Positions 33,488 through 43,003 of a stretch of DNA of 64,000 bases are shown here, in pieces. This stretch comes from Chrysemys picta bellii (lineage: Eukaryota; Chordata; Testudines; Emydidae): the NCBI RefSeq assembly GCF_011386835.1, contig NC_088800.1:11246572-11310571 (forward strand), in the 5' to 3' direction. Both the position numbers and the translations under genes were made by a program. A model generated the notes under the pieces. That model did no database searches. It had not been told where the DNA came from and worked only from the letters and a program-made list of their open reading frames with translations. Position 1 is the stretch's first letter. Each line of letters begins with the position of its first letter.

Positions 33488-34467
33488 TGTCTATAGAGGA
33501 ACTTCCATCTCCAGAGCTGTCAGTCTGGCAACTTTCACCAGCACTAAACTATAGAAGAGAAAAAAGTGAGAGAGAATGCAAGGACCCACTTTCAAGGGGA
33601 GTAGACACCAGCAGTCCCTGCATCGCGGAGACCTCGGGAAGGCTGTTGTGAGCAGCAGCTGAGCAGCCGTGCAAGAGGAGGGGAGTTTCCTGCTTTCCCC
33701 TCCACTCCTTCATGATCACAAACAGGGCCAATGTTTCCTCCCTAGAGCTGGCTGAATAATGCAGTAAAAACAATATTGAACATCGCTTTGAGTAATAAAC
33801 TGAGTGCCAGGCAAGTTCAAAACAACACAGCACCCCGTTCCACTCTCGCAACCCCCCTTACAGACAGACCCAGCACGCCAGCCTTGGCCCATTAAACAAA
33901 TCAGTCAATAAACCCATCAGTCAATGTGGGGCCTTCAGTTCATGGAAATTGTCTGGCTGTGGTTTTGTATTACTAAACGTCTGTGTAAATAGCAGCACTT
34001 TGATTGACTCGTCATCGCTTACAAACTGCATGGGGAAATAAAGGCTACGAGACAGTGGTTGTAACCATGAGGTGTAGTTACATGGAAAACTTCTTTTGCT
34101 CAATGCATTCAGTGAAAACTACACCAGGTTTTCCAACATATAGTTATATAGTATTGTGGCCTGTGCAAGCTCTGTGTTTGAAAGACCCCCTACCTTACTG
34201 TCTGGGCATCCAGGATGTGAAGTGTGTGAAATTCACAGCTTGCTCCTTTCCTAATTTGTAAGCACAGTCCAATAGACACTTAAGCCCCAGCATTCCCATC
34301 CACAAGAAATTACAGGTGGACAAATCTTGGCACAACTGTAGGCATATAAGCCATGCAATCTTCAAAAATTCAAGCCTTTGATCTTAATTTGGGGACACCT
34401 GGCCTATAAAAATATAAAGCTTAGAATCTTGCAGTTATGTACCTCTTGGGTGAATGACCCATGTTAC
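33488..34467. other. Unclassified DNA
   Basis: No feature recognised. Confidence 0.4.
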
Positions 34468-34849
34468 TAGAGCTGGAAAAATTTGTTTGGGCAAATAGTT
34501 CGCTGACAAATGCTGTTTCCGGTGGACCAGAACAGTTTGTGAATGTGGGTCAAATTCAGTGACTCGTATTGACAAGAATGGAGAAAAAAAAACACCCCAA
34601 AATCTCTCTCATTTTGACATTTTTTAAATGAAAAAATTAAACTTTTCATTTAGAAACATTCATTTCAAAATTTAGGTAGATTTAAAGTTACTTTTTTTTA
34701 AAAAAAAAGGCTTTGTTCAGCCCAAATTTATTTATTGTTTCTGCAGGAAAAAACAGAAAAGAATTCATCTCTGATTGACCCCAAACATTTTTTTTCATCT
34801 TTTTCAGTTTGACCACTGAACCGAATAATTGATTATTTGCCCAGCTCTA
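34468..34849. mobile_element. AT-rich MITE-like repeat with AGAGCTGG ends
   Basis: The left end is agagctggaaaaatttg and the right end is its rough inverse, ttatttgcccagctct. The interior is rich in A and T runs (aaaatgaaaaaattaaac, tttttttaaaaaaaaagg). Similar text occurs at 28420-28480 (ending gggcagctctaat) and 44570-44960. No TSD was identified. Confidence 0.55.
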
Positions 34850-35769
34850 TTTATCACCTTGGGATTACCCAAATGCATCCCAATTAAGCAGCTTTTCCCC
34901 CCCTGCTATTGTCCCTATCAAGCAGCATTTATTGCCATTCACTATTCAGCTAAGGTTCTAGAGGATGTGAAAATAAAGAGGTCATCCTAAATCAGTGGAA
35001 TATGGTGGATTCAATGGAGTATTAGAGACATTTGGATGCAGTGATGTGGCCTGATCATGTTCTAAGCAGTTATGTTTCCTGTTTTTTGGAAAAGATACTG
35101 TGTGTTCTTGATCTAAACTATGTACAATGTGGCTAGATACCACAGTGATGGGAGCCTTATAAATATGTGCAATAATAATAAGAGAAGCAGCACTATAAAG
35201 CTCTAAAGATATTTCATAGCCCTCAATGGTGCTTTTTTATGTTTCCGTGCATAATACTGTAATAACTTTTTGCTAACATGAAACAGATATTTGAGACTTT
35301 TATAATGTAGAAGTCAGCACCACCAAGGGCTTAATTATATAATGAAATCCTCAAAGCCCTCACATTAGATCACTGATGCTTAGTGGAAAAGGCATTACCT
35401 AGCAACAGTCACTAACAAATTGCAGGAAAAAATAATAGAGATTATATGTTACGTCACTCTACTGAGTCAAAATTGATGGCAAGATGTGTTTGCCCTTTCG
35501 GTTTGTGTGGGAAAGCTATTGTTTACAGACGTAGGGTAGAACTGATGAACTTCAGAGAGAACAAGCCTTCAGATCTTTCATTAAAAAAAGTAGTCTTTAG
35601 AAGAAGTCAAAAAGATCGGGATAAACACAGACTAATCTGTCCAGAGATATCAGGGTATTAAGGTGCAGTTATGATTAGAGGAAACATATGGCCTCTTTTG
35701 TCTCTGACGAACTGCTCCCTGCGTATCATCAAGTCATGCGTGTTTAGTTAGAAGGAAGGTCCACCGGTT
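34850..35769. other. Unclassified DNA
   Basis: No feature recognised. Confidence 0.4.
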
Positions 35770-36000
35770 GGGGTGCTATTGGAGTTCAATTTCCTGCTCT
35801 GCCCCAGACTTCATGTTTGACATTGGACAAGTCACTTAGGCCCAGCGCCTCAAAGGTACTATCTGGCCCCTATTACCACAGTATCTGAGCACCACATGAA
35901 TTTTAATATATTTGCCCTCCCTACAATTGTGCACAGTAGGGAAATATTTCCCCCCCATTTTACAATTGGGTAACTGAGCCACAGATCCTCAGAGGGATCC
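35770..36000. mobile_element. MIR-like SINE pieces
   Basis: 'caatttcctgctctgcccc', 'gacattggacaagtcacttaggcccag' parallels the MIR at 62815, which also reads 'gggcaagtcacttaggcccag' before an inserted MITE. 'ccattttacaattgggtaactgagccacag' at 35956 is a MIR core piece in the opposite orientation. The region is a mosaic and its boundaries are approximate. Confidence 0.45.
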
Positions 36001-36031
36001 AGGCACTTAACTCCCATAGCTTTCAGTAGAA

Positions 36032-36250
36032 CAGTGTTTCCCAAACTTGGGACGCTGCTTGTGTAGGTAAAGCCCCTGGCGGGCCGGGCCGGTTTGTTTA
36101 CCTGCTGCATCTGCAGGTCCAGCTGATTGAGGCTCCCACTGGCCACGGTTCACTGCTCCTGGCCAATGGGGGCTGCAGGAAGCGGCACGGGATAAGGGAT
36201 TTGCTGGCCGCTGCTTCCCACAAGCGGCGGCCCCAGTTTGAGAACCACTG
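36032..36250. mobile_element. 219-bp hAT palindromic element with central deletion
   Basis: The ends are cagtgtttcccaaac and the inverse gtttgagaaccactg. It has the shared core (cgggccgggccggtttgtttacctgc) but the centre and most of the second arm are missing, leaving 219 bp instead of about 333. The flanking 8-mers (cagtagaa and ctctatgc) do not match. Its right end lies within about 12 bp of the first recognisable Penelope coding sequence. Confidence 0.87.
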
Positions 36251-36261
36251 CTCTATGCAAA

Positions 36262-36494
36262 AGAATAAATGGACCCAATTCTGACACCAGGAATCATAAC
36301 ATTCAAATACCAGTAGGAGAACACTTCAATCTCTCTGGTCACTCAATAGCAGATCTAAAAGTGGCAATTCTTCAACAACAAAAACTTTAAAAACAGACTC
36401 CAACGTGAAGCTGCCGAACTGGAATTAATTTGCAAACTGGACACCATCAGATTAGGCCTGAATACAGACTGGGAGTGGTTGGGTCATTACAAAA
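36262..36494 (+). pseudogene. Penelope-like protein C-terminus, frameshifted
   Basis: This is the coding remnant within the element. PLE proteins join a reverse transcriptase to a GIY-YIG endonuclease that nicks target DNA. Only the segment after the GIY-YIG core survives. The motif PVGEHFNLSGHS is intact, one frameshift lies in the 'caacaacaaaaac' run near 36375, and the natural stop follows HYKT. It cannot be functional. Confidence 0.8.
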
Positions 36495-36714
36495 CCTAAA
36501 TTTAATTTCCCCAATACTAAGTTCTCCCTACGGTTACTCACACCTGCTTGTCAACTGTCTGTAATGGGCCACTCTCTTACCACTTCAAAAGTTATTTTTC
36601 CTCCCTTGGTATCATGTTGTTAATTGATTTATCTCATTAGACTGACCTCACACTTGGTAAAGCAACCCCCATCCTTTCATGTATTTACACCTGATCCTGT
36701 ATTTTTCACTTCAT

Positions 36715-36754
36715 GCATTTGATGAAGTGGGTTCTAGCCCATGAAAGCTTATGC
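36715..36754 (+). ncRNA. Hammerhead-ribozyme-like motif in PLE end, core base lost
   Basis: The layout is GCAT, TTGATGA, A, GTGGG, loop, CCCAT, GAA, AGCT, T, ATGC. The first core base C is T here (TTGATGA instead of CUGANGA), which should disable catalysis, while the flanking stems remain. Confidence 0.5.
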
Positions 36755-36805
36755 CCAAATACATTTGTTAGTCACTAAGGTGCCACAAGGACTCCTTGTT
36801 GTTTT

Positions 36806-37950
36806 TGCTAAGAAAGAGAGTTTATCACACTTAGCCTCATTCTCCCTCCCCTACCTGTGTTTGCTCTATAGGGCTGTTTTCTGAATCAACTAATCACTTG
36901 TTAATGATGCATAAGTTCTCACTCCAGCATCTTTAGAGCCAGTTAAATAAAATGGGTCAAACCATGGATTTGACAAATTTAAAAACATTTTTTTCCCTTT
37001 ACATTTTGAATAAACTATTCAACTATTTGGTTTTTCATTCAGCTTTAATTATTGGCAACAATGTAAATAGTCAGAAAGAACATAGCCGGGTATAGAGTTG
37101 CCAGAGGGAGTTTGAAATTCCCAATCATTAGGGTTAAAAATCATAATCTTTTGACTTAGAAACTGAGCCCGCTTGCCATGGAAGCTGCTGGAAGAGAATG
37201 TGGGGAACCTCACGCTGTCATTTCTTGCAGTCACTTTTCTGGCAATACCTGCTGCTGGCTACTTTTGTAGGAAACCTTGTATAACAGGATTATTATAATC
37301 GAGGCAGAAATTGTACATGGGTACAGTATATTTGTTGTATTGAACATAATATGGCTGGTATTACTAACAAAAGGAAAAGCAACAGAAGAGAGGAATGTCC
37401 TATATTCAGAAAAATGTGTCTGAGCAGCCTACTCTGTTCAGAGGGACAAGTTTGTGGCTTTAAGGGTTGGGAATTTTACAAAAATAAAGGTGCCAAGGCC
37501 TGGTGGTTTAAGAGGGCTGTACAGATCAATAATTAAAGGTTTATTGGGTGCCCCATGCAATGCCTGAGAAGTCAGGTTAGGCACAGAGGGGCTCTGCAGA
37601 TCTGGTGAATGGGAAAGGAATTCCCTCCCCAGGCAATAGAGTTGTTTCATGACCATACAGCCATTTTGCTGGACAGCCCCTGACAGCTCCTCCACTTCTC
37701 AGTGGGCCAAGGCAGACGGTTCCATCTAGCAGCAGATCCTCTTATCTGTCTACTCCCCCTGGCCAGTCCTGTCCCGCAAACCTTGCTGTGTGGACACACA
37801 CAAGGAACCCCACAATGCTCATCTCCATGACATTCAGTTAGGATGGGCCACTGCACAGGCCTTTCACCCTCCAGTGTACTGGAACTGCCCCAGTTCCATT
37901 ATGCCTGGGCCCCTCCCGGGCCACAGATGGAACTGCAGGATTTTCACTTT
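36806..37950. other. Unclassified DNA
   Basis: No feature recognised. Confidence 0.4.
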
Positions 37951-38105
37951 AGGTCTAGTCTAGACTAGGAGAAAAGGTGCATTATTTCTAATTCAGTTAG
38001 CTTAATCAAACTAGCTTAACTCAACTGAAAACCCCACATGCATAGTTTAATACCTTTAGCTTGATTTTAGTCTGTCAAATTATAGCCTAGTTTAGACGAG
38101 GCCAC
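37951..38105. mobile_element. MITE-like repeat with 'gtctagtctagacta' ends
   Basis: The left end (taggtctagtctagactagg) and right end (tatagcctagtttagacgagg) are imperfect inverses, with an AT-rich interior containing 'cagttagcttaatcaaactagc'. It looks related to the other 'gtctacac' elements. Confidence 0.55.
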
Positions 38106-38792
38106 AGATTGCTCTCAGTAAAGATTTGCACCTTGTGCTAATATTGCCCTCTTCGTTTAGGGCTCATTAGTCATCCCCCCACCCCTTAGGTTAAATGGTC
38201 CATTGCTCCCACACTCACACAAATAGTAGGATACCACTCACTATGAGTGAGGGTGGCACATCTGGACTCGATGACTAGAGAGAATATATACACTGAGAGA
38301 GAGGGAATATATACATACACTGAAACTGCATATCAAGCAGCCAGCCGGATGGTTTGCCTGCTGCTATGGCAGGGTACCATGGGCTCCCTATTTCAAGAGT
38401 ATTGTTAAGTTATAAGAAAAAGGATTTGCTGCATAAGCAATGTAGTTTGGCACCCCTCCCTTTTTCATGTTTTATCCAAAATTCACTCCTCTTAGCACTT
38501 CTGGATGCCCACCCCCCCCACCCCTGCTTTCTAATAATAAAAGAAGTGAATCTGATGTATCCCGCCGATGGCTTTCTAACCTTCCAAAGCATGTGTTTAT
38601 CATGAGTTTCGGCTATCCAAAATAGTTTTGACCCAAGGTTACCATGCAGGCTCAGGCTGTTTCGAAGCAGGTTAAATGGATGATAAGCAAACATTTCATT
38701 ACAGAATCTCGGTTTGGTGGAAGGCTGTTCCAATCCCCGAGAAAGATTTTCAGCATATCCTCCAGAGCAGGGTGGGGCTTCAGACCTAGAGG
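38106..38792. other. Unclassified DNA
   Basis: A short imperfect duplication of 'gagagaatatatacactga' lies at about 38277-38325. Nothing else is recognised. Confidence 0.4.
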
Positions 38793-39001
38793 GTTATAAT
38801 AATAATAATAATATATGGAGATATACCTATCTCATAGAGCTGGAAGGGACCCTGAAGGGTCATTGAGTTCAGCCCCCTGCCTTCACTAGCAGGACCAAGT
38901 ACTGATTTTGCCCCACATCCCTAAGTGACCCCCTCAAGGATTTTACTCACAACCCTGGGTTTAGCAGGCCAATGCTCAAACCACTGAGCTATCCCTCCCC
39001 C
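38793..39001 (-). mobile_element. tRNA-derived SINE with CR1-like 3' tail (turtle Pol III SINE)
   Basis: Read on the minus strand, the head is tRNA-like: ggggagggatagctcagtgg contains the Pol III A box TAGCTCAGTGG (38981-38991), followed by an anticodon-arm-like part (gcattggcctgctaaaccca) and a B-box-like segment (gggttgtgagtaaaatcc). The body then carries the CR1-like tail (gggtcccttccagctctatg) and ends in a (TTA)n run at 38793-38812. A tRNA head plus a CR1 tail is the architecture described for cryptodiran turtle SINEs, so this is the best lineage marker in the window. Confidence 0.85.
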
Positions 39002-40173
39002 CATTCAATCAGAGCCCTGCTATCACTTTATGAATATCTTTGCTGACTGCACCTTGCATCATCACATTCCCAAGACTTTGGTGAGCTGGAGTCTATAGAA
39101 CAGTGGGAGATTCCGTGATAGGTGATGCCTCATCAGCGCTGAGAGATTTTAAGCCTTAATTGAAAATGCTCACTTCTTGTTCAACACCCTGCCCTCCACC
39201 TCCTGTGGTGGAGGAGTGGGGACAGAAAAGGGCAGGGGGATTCAGTAATTGAGTTGGAAGTCCTTTGGAAAGAGCGCCTCCTCTCCCCCCTGTGGGTATT
39301 TCTGAGGTCACTGTCCCCCAGTGCTTCAAACAGCAGCAGCAGTCCGAGTGAGAAACCCCAGTGTTTGTGTTGCTGGCAGGGAGGTAAACAGAGGGCAGGA
39401 AAATAATCGGATGGGATTTCTAAGCTGTTGCCAGCTGAAGCCAGAATCTGTTCAAAGGGCACCATGCCACACTAGTTGCGTTGTTGTTGTGTTCGGCTAC
39501 CTGCTTGTTTTGTGGGGTCAGTAACCCATCTCAGCCTGGGAGCCAGACTCCCTCTCTCTCAGGAGACAGAGAAAATTCTAATTGACATGAAAGGCGTTTT
39601 CATTTTATATGTGGAGTACAATGAAAGCAGGATAATACACAGTCCTAGCTGCGAAACAGGGGTCACATATTACACATGCACATGACTCTCCCTAGACAGC
39701 TTGCTTCTCTGCCTCCCAGCTCAATGTCCCATTGCTAATTTAACCCTATAACACCTGCATTTTCCAGACTGCCAACCATATGAGTGGTTGGGAGGATAAA
39801 GGGATGCAGCTCTCTTACATTTGCTACTACTTATGACATGCCTCCACACTCCCAGCCCCCTTCCACACCTATACAGTAAGTGCTCTCAATAGAGGTGCTT
39901 ATGTACCACAGTGGCCAGAGATCAATAGATAACGGCAATGAAAGGCCTGGATTGCAACTTACATTATAATAACAGATTTTTACATGCTCATAACTTTCTA
40001 AAAAATCTCCTTTTGGGTAAAATTTTCCACACTGGGTCTGAATCCAAAAGGGGAACGATCTTGCTTCACAGGTGACACTGTTATGTTATTGTCAGCGAAG
40101 CCGCTTTCATTACATACCTTGATCCAAAGCTACAATAGTATAAGAGCAAATATCCTCACAGTTGCAGGCCTAT
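39002..40173. other. Unclassified DNA
   Basis: No feature recognised. Confidence 0.4.
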
Positions 40174-40181
40174 GGTATTGA

Positions 40182-40446
40182 CAGGGGCGGCTCCAGGCAC
40201 CAGCGCACCAAGCACGTGCCTGGGGCTGCAAGCCGCGGGGTGGGCGGCCTGCCAGTCGCCGTGAGGGTGGCAGTCAGGCTGCCTTCAGTGGCATGCCTGC
40301 GGGAGGTCCGCCGGTCCCACGGTTTCGGCGGAAATTTGGCGGCGGGTACGCCGAAGGCGCGGGATCGGCGGACCTCCCGCAGGCATGCCGCTGAAGGCTG
40401 CCTGACTGCCGTGCTTGGGGCGGCAAAATACATATAGCCGCCCCTG
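40182..40446. mobile_element. 265-bp GC-rich hAT-type element, TSD GGTATTGA
   Basis: The ends are caggggcggctcc and the right side gccgcccctg. The TSD ggtattga is exact (40174-40181 and 40447-40454). Subterminal 'cacgtgcctggggctgca' and 'cgtgcttggggcggca' and interior 'ggaggtccgcc' / 'ggcggacctccc' form inverted arms around 'gaaatttggcggcggg'. It defines the true ends of the group also found at 17154, 17522 and 33191. Confidence 0.9.
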
Positions 40447-40454
40447 GGTATTGA

Positions 40455-41689
40455 CATGCTGATGTCTGACAAACTTTTGACCTTCTGCCTCATTTCTATC
40501 CATGGTGATTATCCACTTATAATCAATGCCTCTGATTCTTTGGCCCGAATTATGCATGGCTTCAGGGGTGCATACAGAAAGTGGTATGTATCGTACCTAA
40601 TCCCATCTACTATGACTGGTATTAGCCTAGACGTACTCATTCTTTTTTAAAGGGTGTACAAAAATAAGTCTAATTATGCTTTGCTAAGTACGAAGTGTCC
40701 TTCTATTTAGCAGATGTTTGGGCCCTACTTTGACCTAACACTGAGTGTTTCAAGTAAACTGCCAGCAGCTCCGTCAAATTGTTGTGGGTAATTTGGAGGC
40801 TGAAATGTGTTAAATTATTCAAAGGGCTGAATAAGCATAAACAGGCAGTACAATGGGAAAGATATGCATACCAAGCGATGTTAGTATGACATTTAATACA
40901 TCATATTAGCACTCCAGTTAGTACAAAGAGCCCGGTGCTCAGCACAGCATCCTGCATGTGCACAAACAGAACACAATAAAGCAGCAATTTGCCACTGCCA
41001 CTCCATGTTAACCATTTCCCTGTGAAAGAATCAGGCCTGACTCGGTCTGTTTGCAATGGAAGCGTGAGTTCAAGATGAAGGTTGGGACACAAAGCTATGT
41101 TCTACAATGAGCCAATTCCAATCTCACCTCCATTAGTTTTGCACCAGCCTTGCTCCTTTGACTTCAGTAGAGTTAGTCCTGATTGTGATCAGCATTGCAA
41201 GCGGGATCAGAATCAGGCCCAAAGTGTTCAAGTGGCAAAACCTGGGACCGGAGCTACACATGTGATTCCTTGATAACAGAAACAATGTGGGGCACAATAC
41301 ATGTCGAATTGTAACACATGTCCATTTCAGAGGTACATAAAAACAGCTATGTCCAAGTAAAAGCTAACATTAATAAAAGGCAAAACCTGCTTTTTACCTA
41401 TACAGTGGAAACAGTCCATTATTTCTTGTCCTTCGGAACAAAGGGTATTTTTTGAAATCTAAAGGGATTACACTTCAGGGGATGAATGAGATGTTTCTTT
41501 GGTTAGGGCTTCATGATGGCTCGTTGCAAGGGGGAGGAGGGTGATCCTTTCTTGTTTGAAAGCTTTTCCCAGTCCAGGAAAATCTGCAATTTGGAGAAGT
41601 TTGGGCCTGGCAGACCAATCTTTGTTGCTTGGTTTGTCAATGAAAATAAAAATAATACTTAAAAAAATCCATAGCGTGAGCTCATAGCA
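40455..41689. other. Unclassified DNA with an old repeat
   Basis: At about 41105-41222 'ttgcaccagccttgctcctttgacttcagtagag' and 'gcgggatcagaatcaggccc' belong to an old repeat common in turtles and birds. The rest is unrecognised. Confidence 0.35.
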
Positions 41690-41871
41690 ACTAAATGGAA
41701 TGATCTCTCCTGGGAGCGGATAGAAGCCCCATCGCTAGAGCTATTCAAAAGTAGACTGGACAAAGCACTCATGGATGTGAATATACTGTCAGGAACATGC
41801 CTGCATTGGCAAGGGATGGACTGGTTGACCTAAAAGGCCTTTCCCTTTTCTTTTTTTCCATGATTCTAAAT
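41690..41871 (+). mobile_element. CR1 LINE 3' end
   Basis: 'gagctattcaaaagtagactggacaaagcac', 'ggaacatgcctgc', 'gcaagggatggactggttgacctaaaaggcctttccc' and the terminal 'ccatgattcta' follow the CR1 3' end in sense orientation. The 5' part is truncated, as is usual. Confidence 0.88.
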
Positions 41872-42902
41872 AGCAGAGGTAGAATTATTTTCTGCCTGCC
41901 TGATTTTAAATGGTTCTGAAGTTAGCTTGCTGGCTGCTATATCCCCTTAAAATAGTATCACCATTTTCTGTAATAGTTTTTTTTTTTTAATCTATTGCTT
42001 ATACTACTCTCTTAGATGGCTGGAAGAGACATTGGTATATTTCATCCACTCCTTTGGGACAAATGTTTTTTCAATGTATTTCTTGGCTCCCCTTTTCCTT
42101 GTCCCTGCACTAGATTTAATAATCTGGCATAGACACCTACAGCTCCATGCAGAGCGCTTGTAAGTTTTGTTGTCACTGATCATTAGTGATAGTGTAAGAA
42201 GCAAAAAGAACCTAGCTAGGCTTTCAAATGTCGGTCTGTGCTTGCAATGCAGGCGGTTAGAAAAATCTCATGGAGCCATTTTTTGTTGCTTCGTTGACTG
42301 AAAAGTAAAACTATAGGGCCATTAACAGAACTTCTCTGACCAAAGGTGATATGGGCAAATACAATGTTAATGGATATTTATGCAGTAAGTATTTTAGGGA
42401 ATGGGTTTCCCCATGGAAATAGCTAAGCCTAATCGATTGTTGGTGAATATTCATGGACAGCCAAGTTTGAATTCATAATCAAGAATATTCATTCCAGAAA
42501 CATCATTCTAAGCAATATATTTATTCAGTCAGGAAACAGAAACAAAACCATGTGACCTCCATGTCTGCTTTGATTGGACTATCCAGAACTATTTGCGAAA
42601 ATAGAATAGTGAATCAATTTCCGGATGTCACAATCTGCTCACAAACATCTCACAAACAGAAAAAGAGGGCCCATTCATTCCTCTCAACTGTTCCTTTGCT
42701 CTTTTGTCATTTTTGACTTCCATTTTTCTTCTTGGTCTGGAGAGGATCTTCCCTCTTACCTCTCTACACCCCTAGATGGCAGCCAGGAAGAAAGAGAAGG
42801 ACTAGCAGGTGTATTGTAGATAGCAGGGCCCCATGTTGAGGAAGACCTTATCTCATGTCAATAGATAACAGAAGCTGTAATAGTTTGGGAGAAAGAGTGA
42901 AC

Positions 42903-43003
42903 AAGCAACAGAGGGTCCTGTGGCACCCTTGAGACTAACAGAAGTATTGGGAGCATAAGCTTTCGTGGGTAAGAACCTCACTTCTTCAGATGCAAGACAA
43001 GAG
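42903..43003 (-). mobile_element. Penelope-like element 3' terminal fragment
   Basis: The reverse complement reads tgcatctgaagaagtgaggt, then acccacgaaagcttatgctc and ends in a ggtgccacaggaccctctgttgc terminus. It is the same end as the three plus-strand copies but from a slightly different subfamily (CCCAATACTT instead of AAATACAT after the hairpin). Confidence 0.82.
42953..42993 (-). ncRNA. Hammerhead-ribozyme-like motif in PLE end
   Basis: On the minus strand: GCAT, CTGAAGA, A, GTGAG, loop, CCCAC, GAA, AGCT, T, ATGC. Core bases CTGANGA and GAA are intact; stem II has one A-C mismatch. Confidence 0.55.

Larger units (their letters stand above)
36256..36805 (+). mobile_element. Penelope-like element 3' part, longest copy
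   Basis: From 36262 the plus strand encodes a PLE C-terminal region: RINGPNSDTRNHNI, then PVGEHFNLSGHSIADLKVAI, the conserved His-rich stretch following a GIY-YIG domain. An indel near 36375 shifts the frame, after which FKNRLQREAAELELICKLD and LGLNTDWEWLGHYKT lead to a stop. A non-coding 3' region follows, ending in the hammerhead-like hairpin at 36715-36754 and a ccttgttgttttt terminus. Reverse transcriptase and the GIY-YIG catalytic part are absent. Confidence 0.87.

Noticed and set aside
33075..33651. 158-codon frame (33175-33651)
   Set aside because: Its first two thirds lie in the GC-rich transposon at 33191-33479.
36032..36250. 8-bp TSD for this hAT copy
   Set aside because: Flanks cagtagaa and ctctatgc do not match beyond chance, so no TSD is claimed.
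38941..39001. Possible tRNA gene
   Set aside because: The A box and tRNA-like head are present on the minus strand, but the B box is degraded and a CR1-like tail follows, so it is a SINE and not a functional tRNA.
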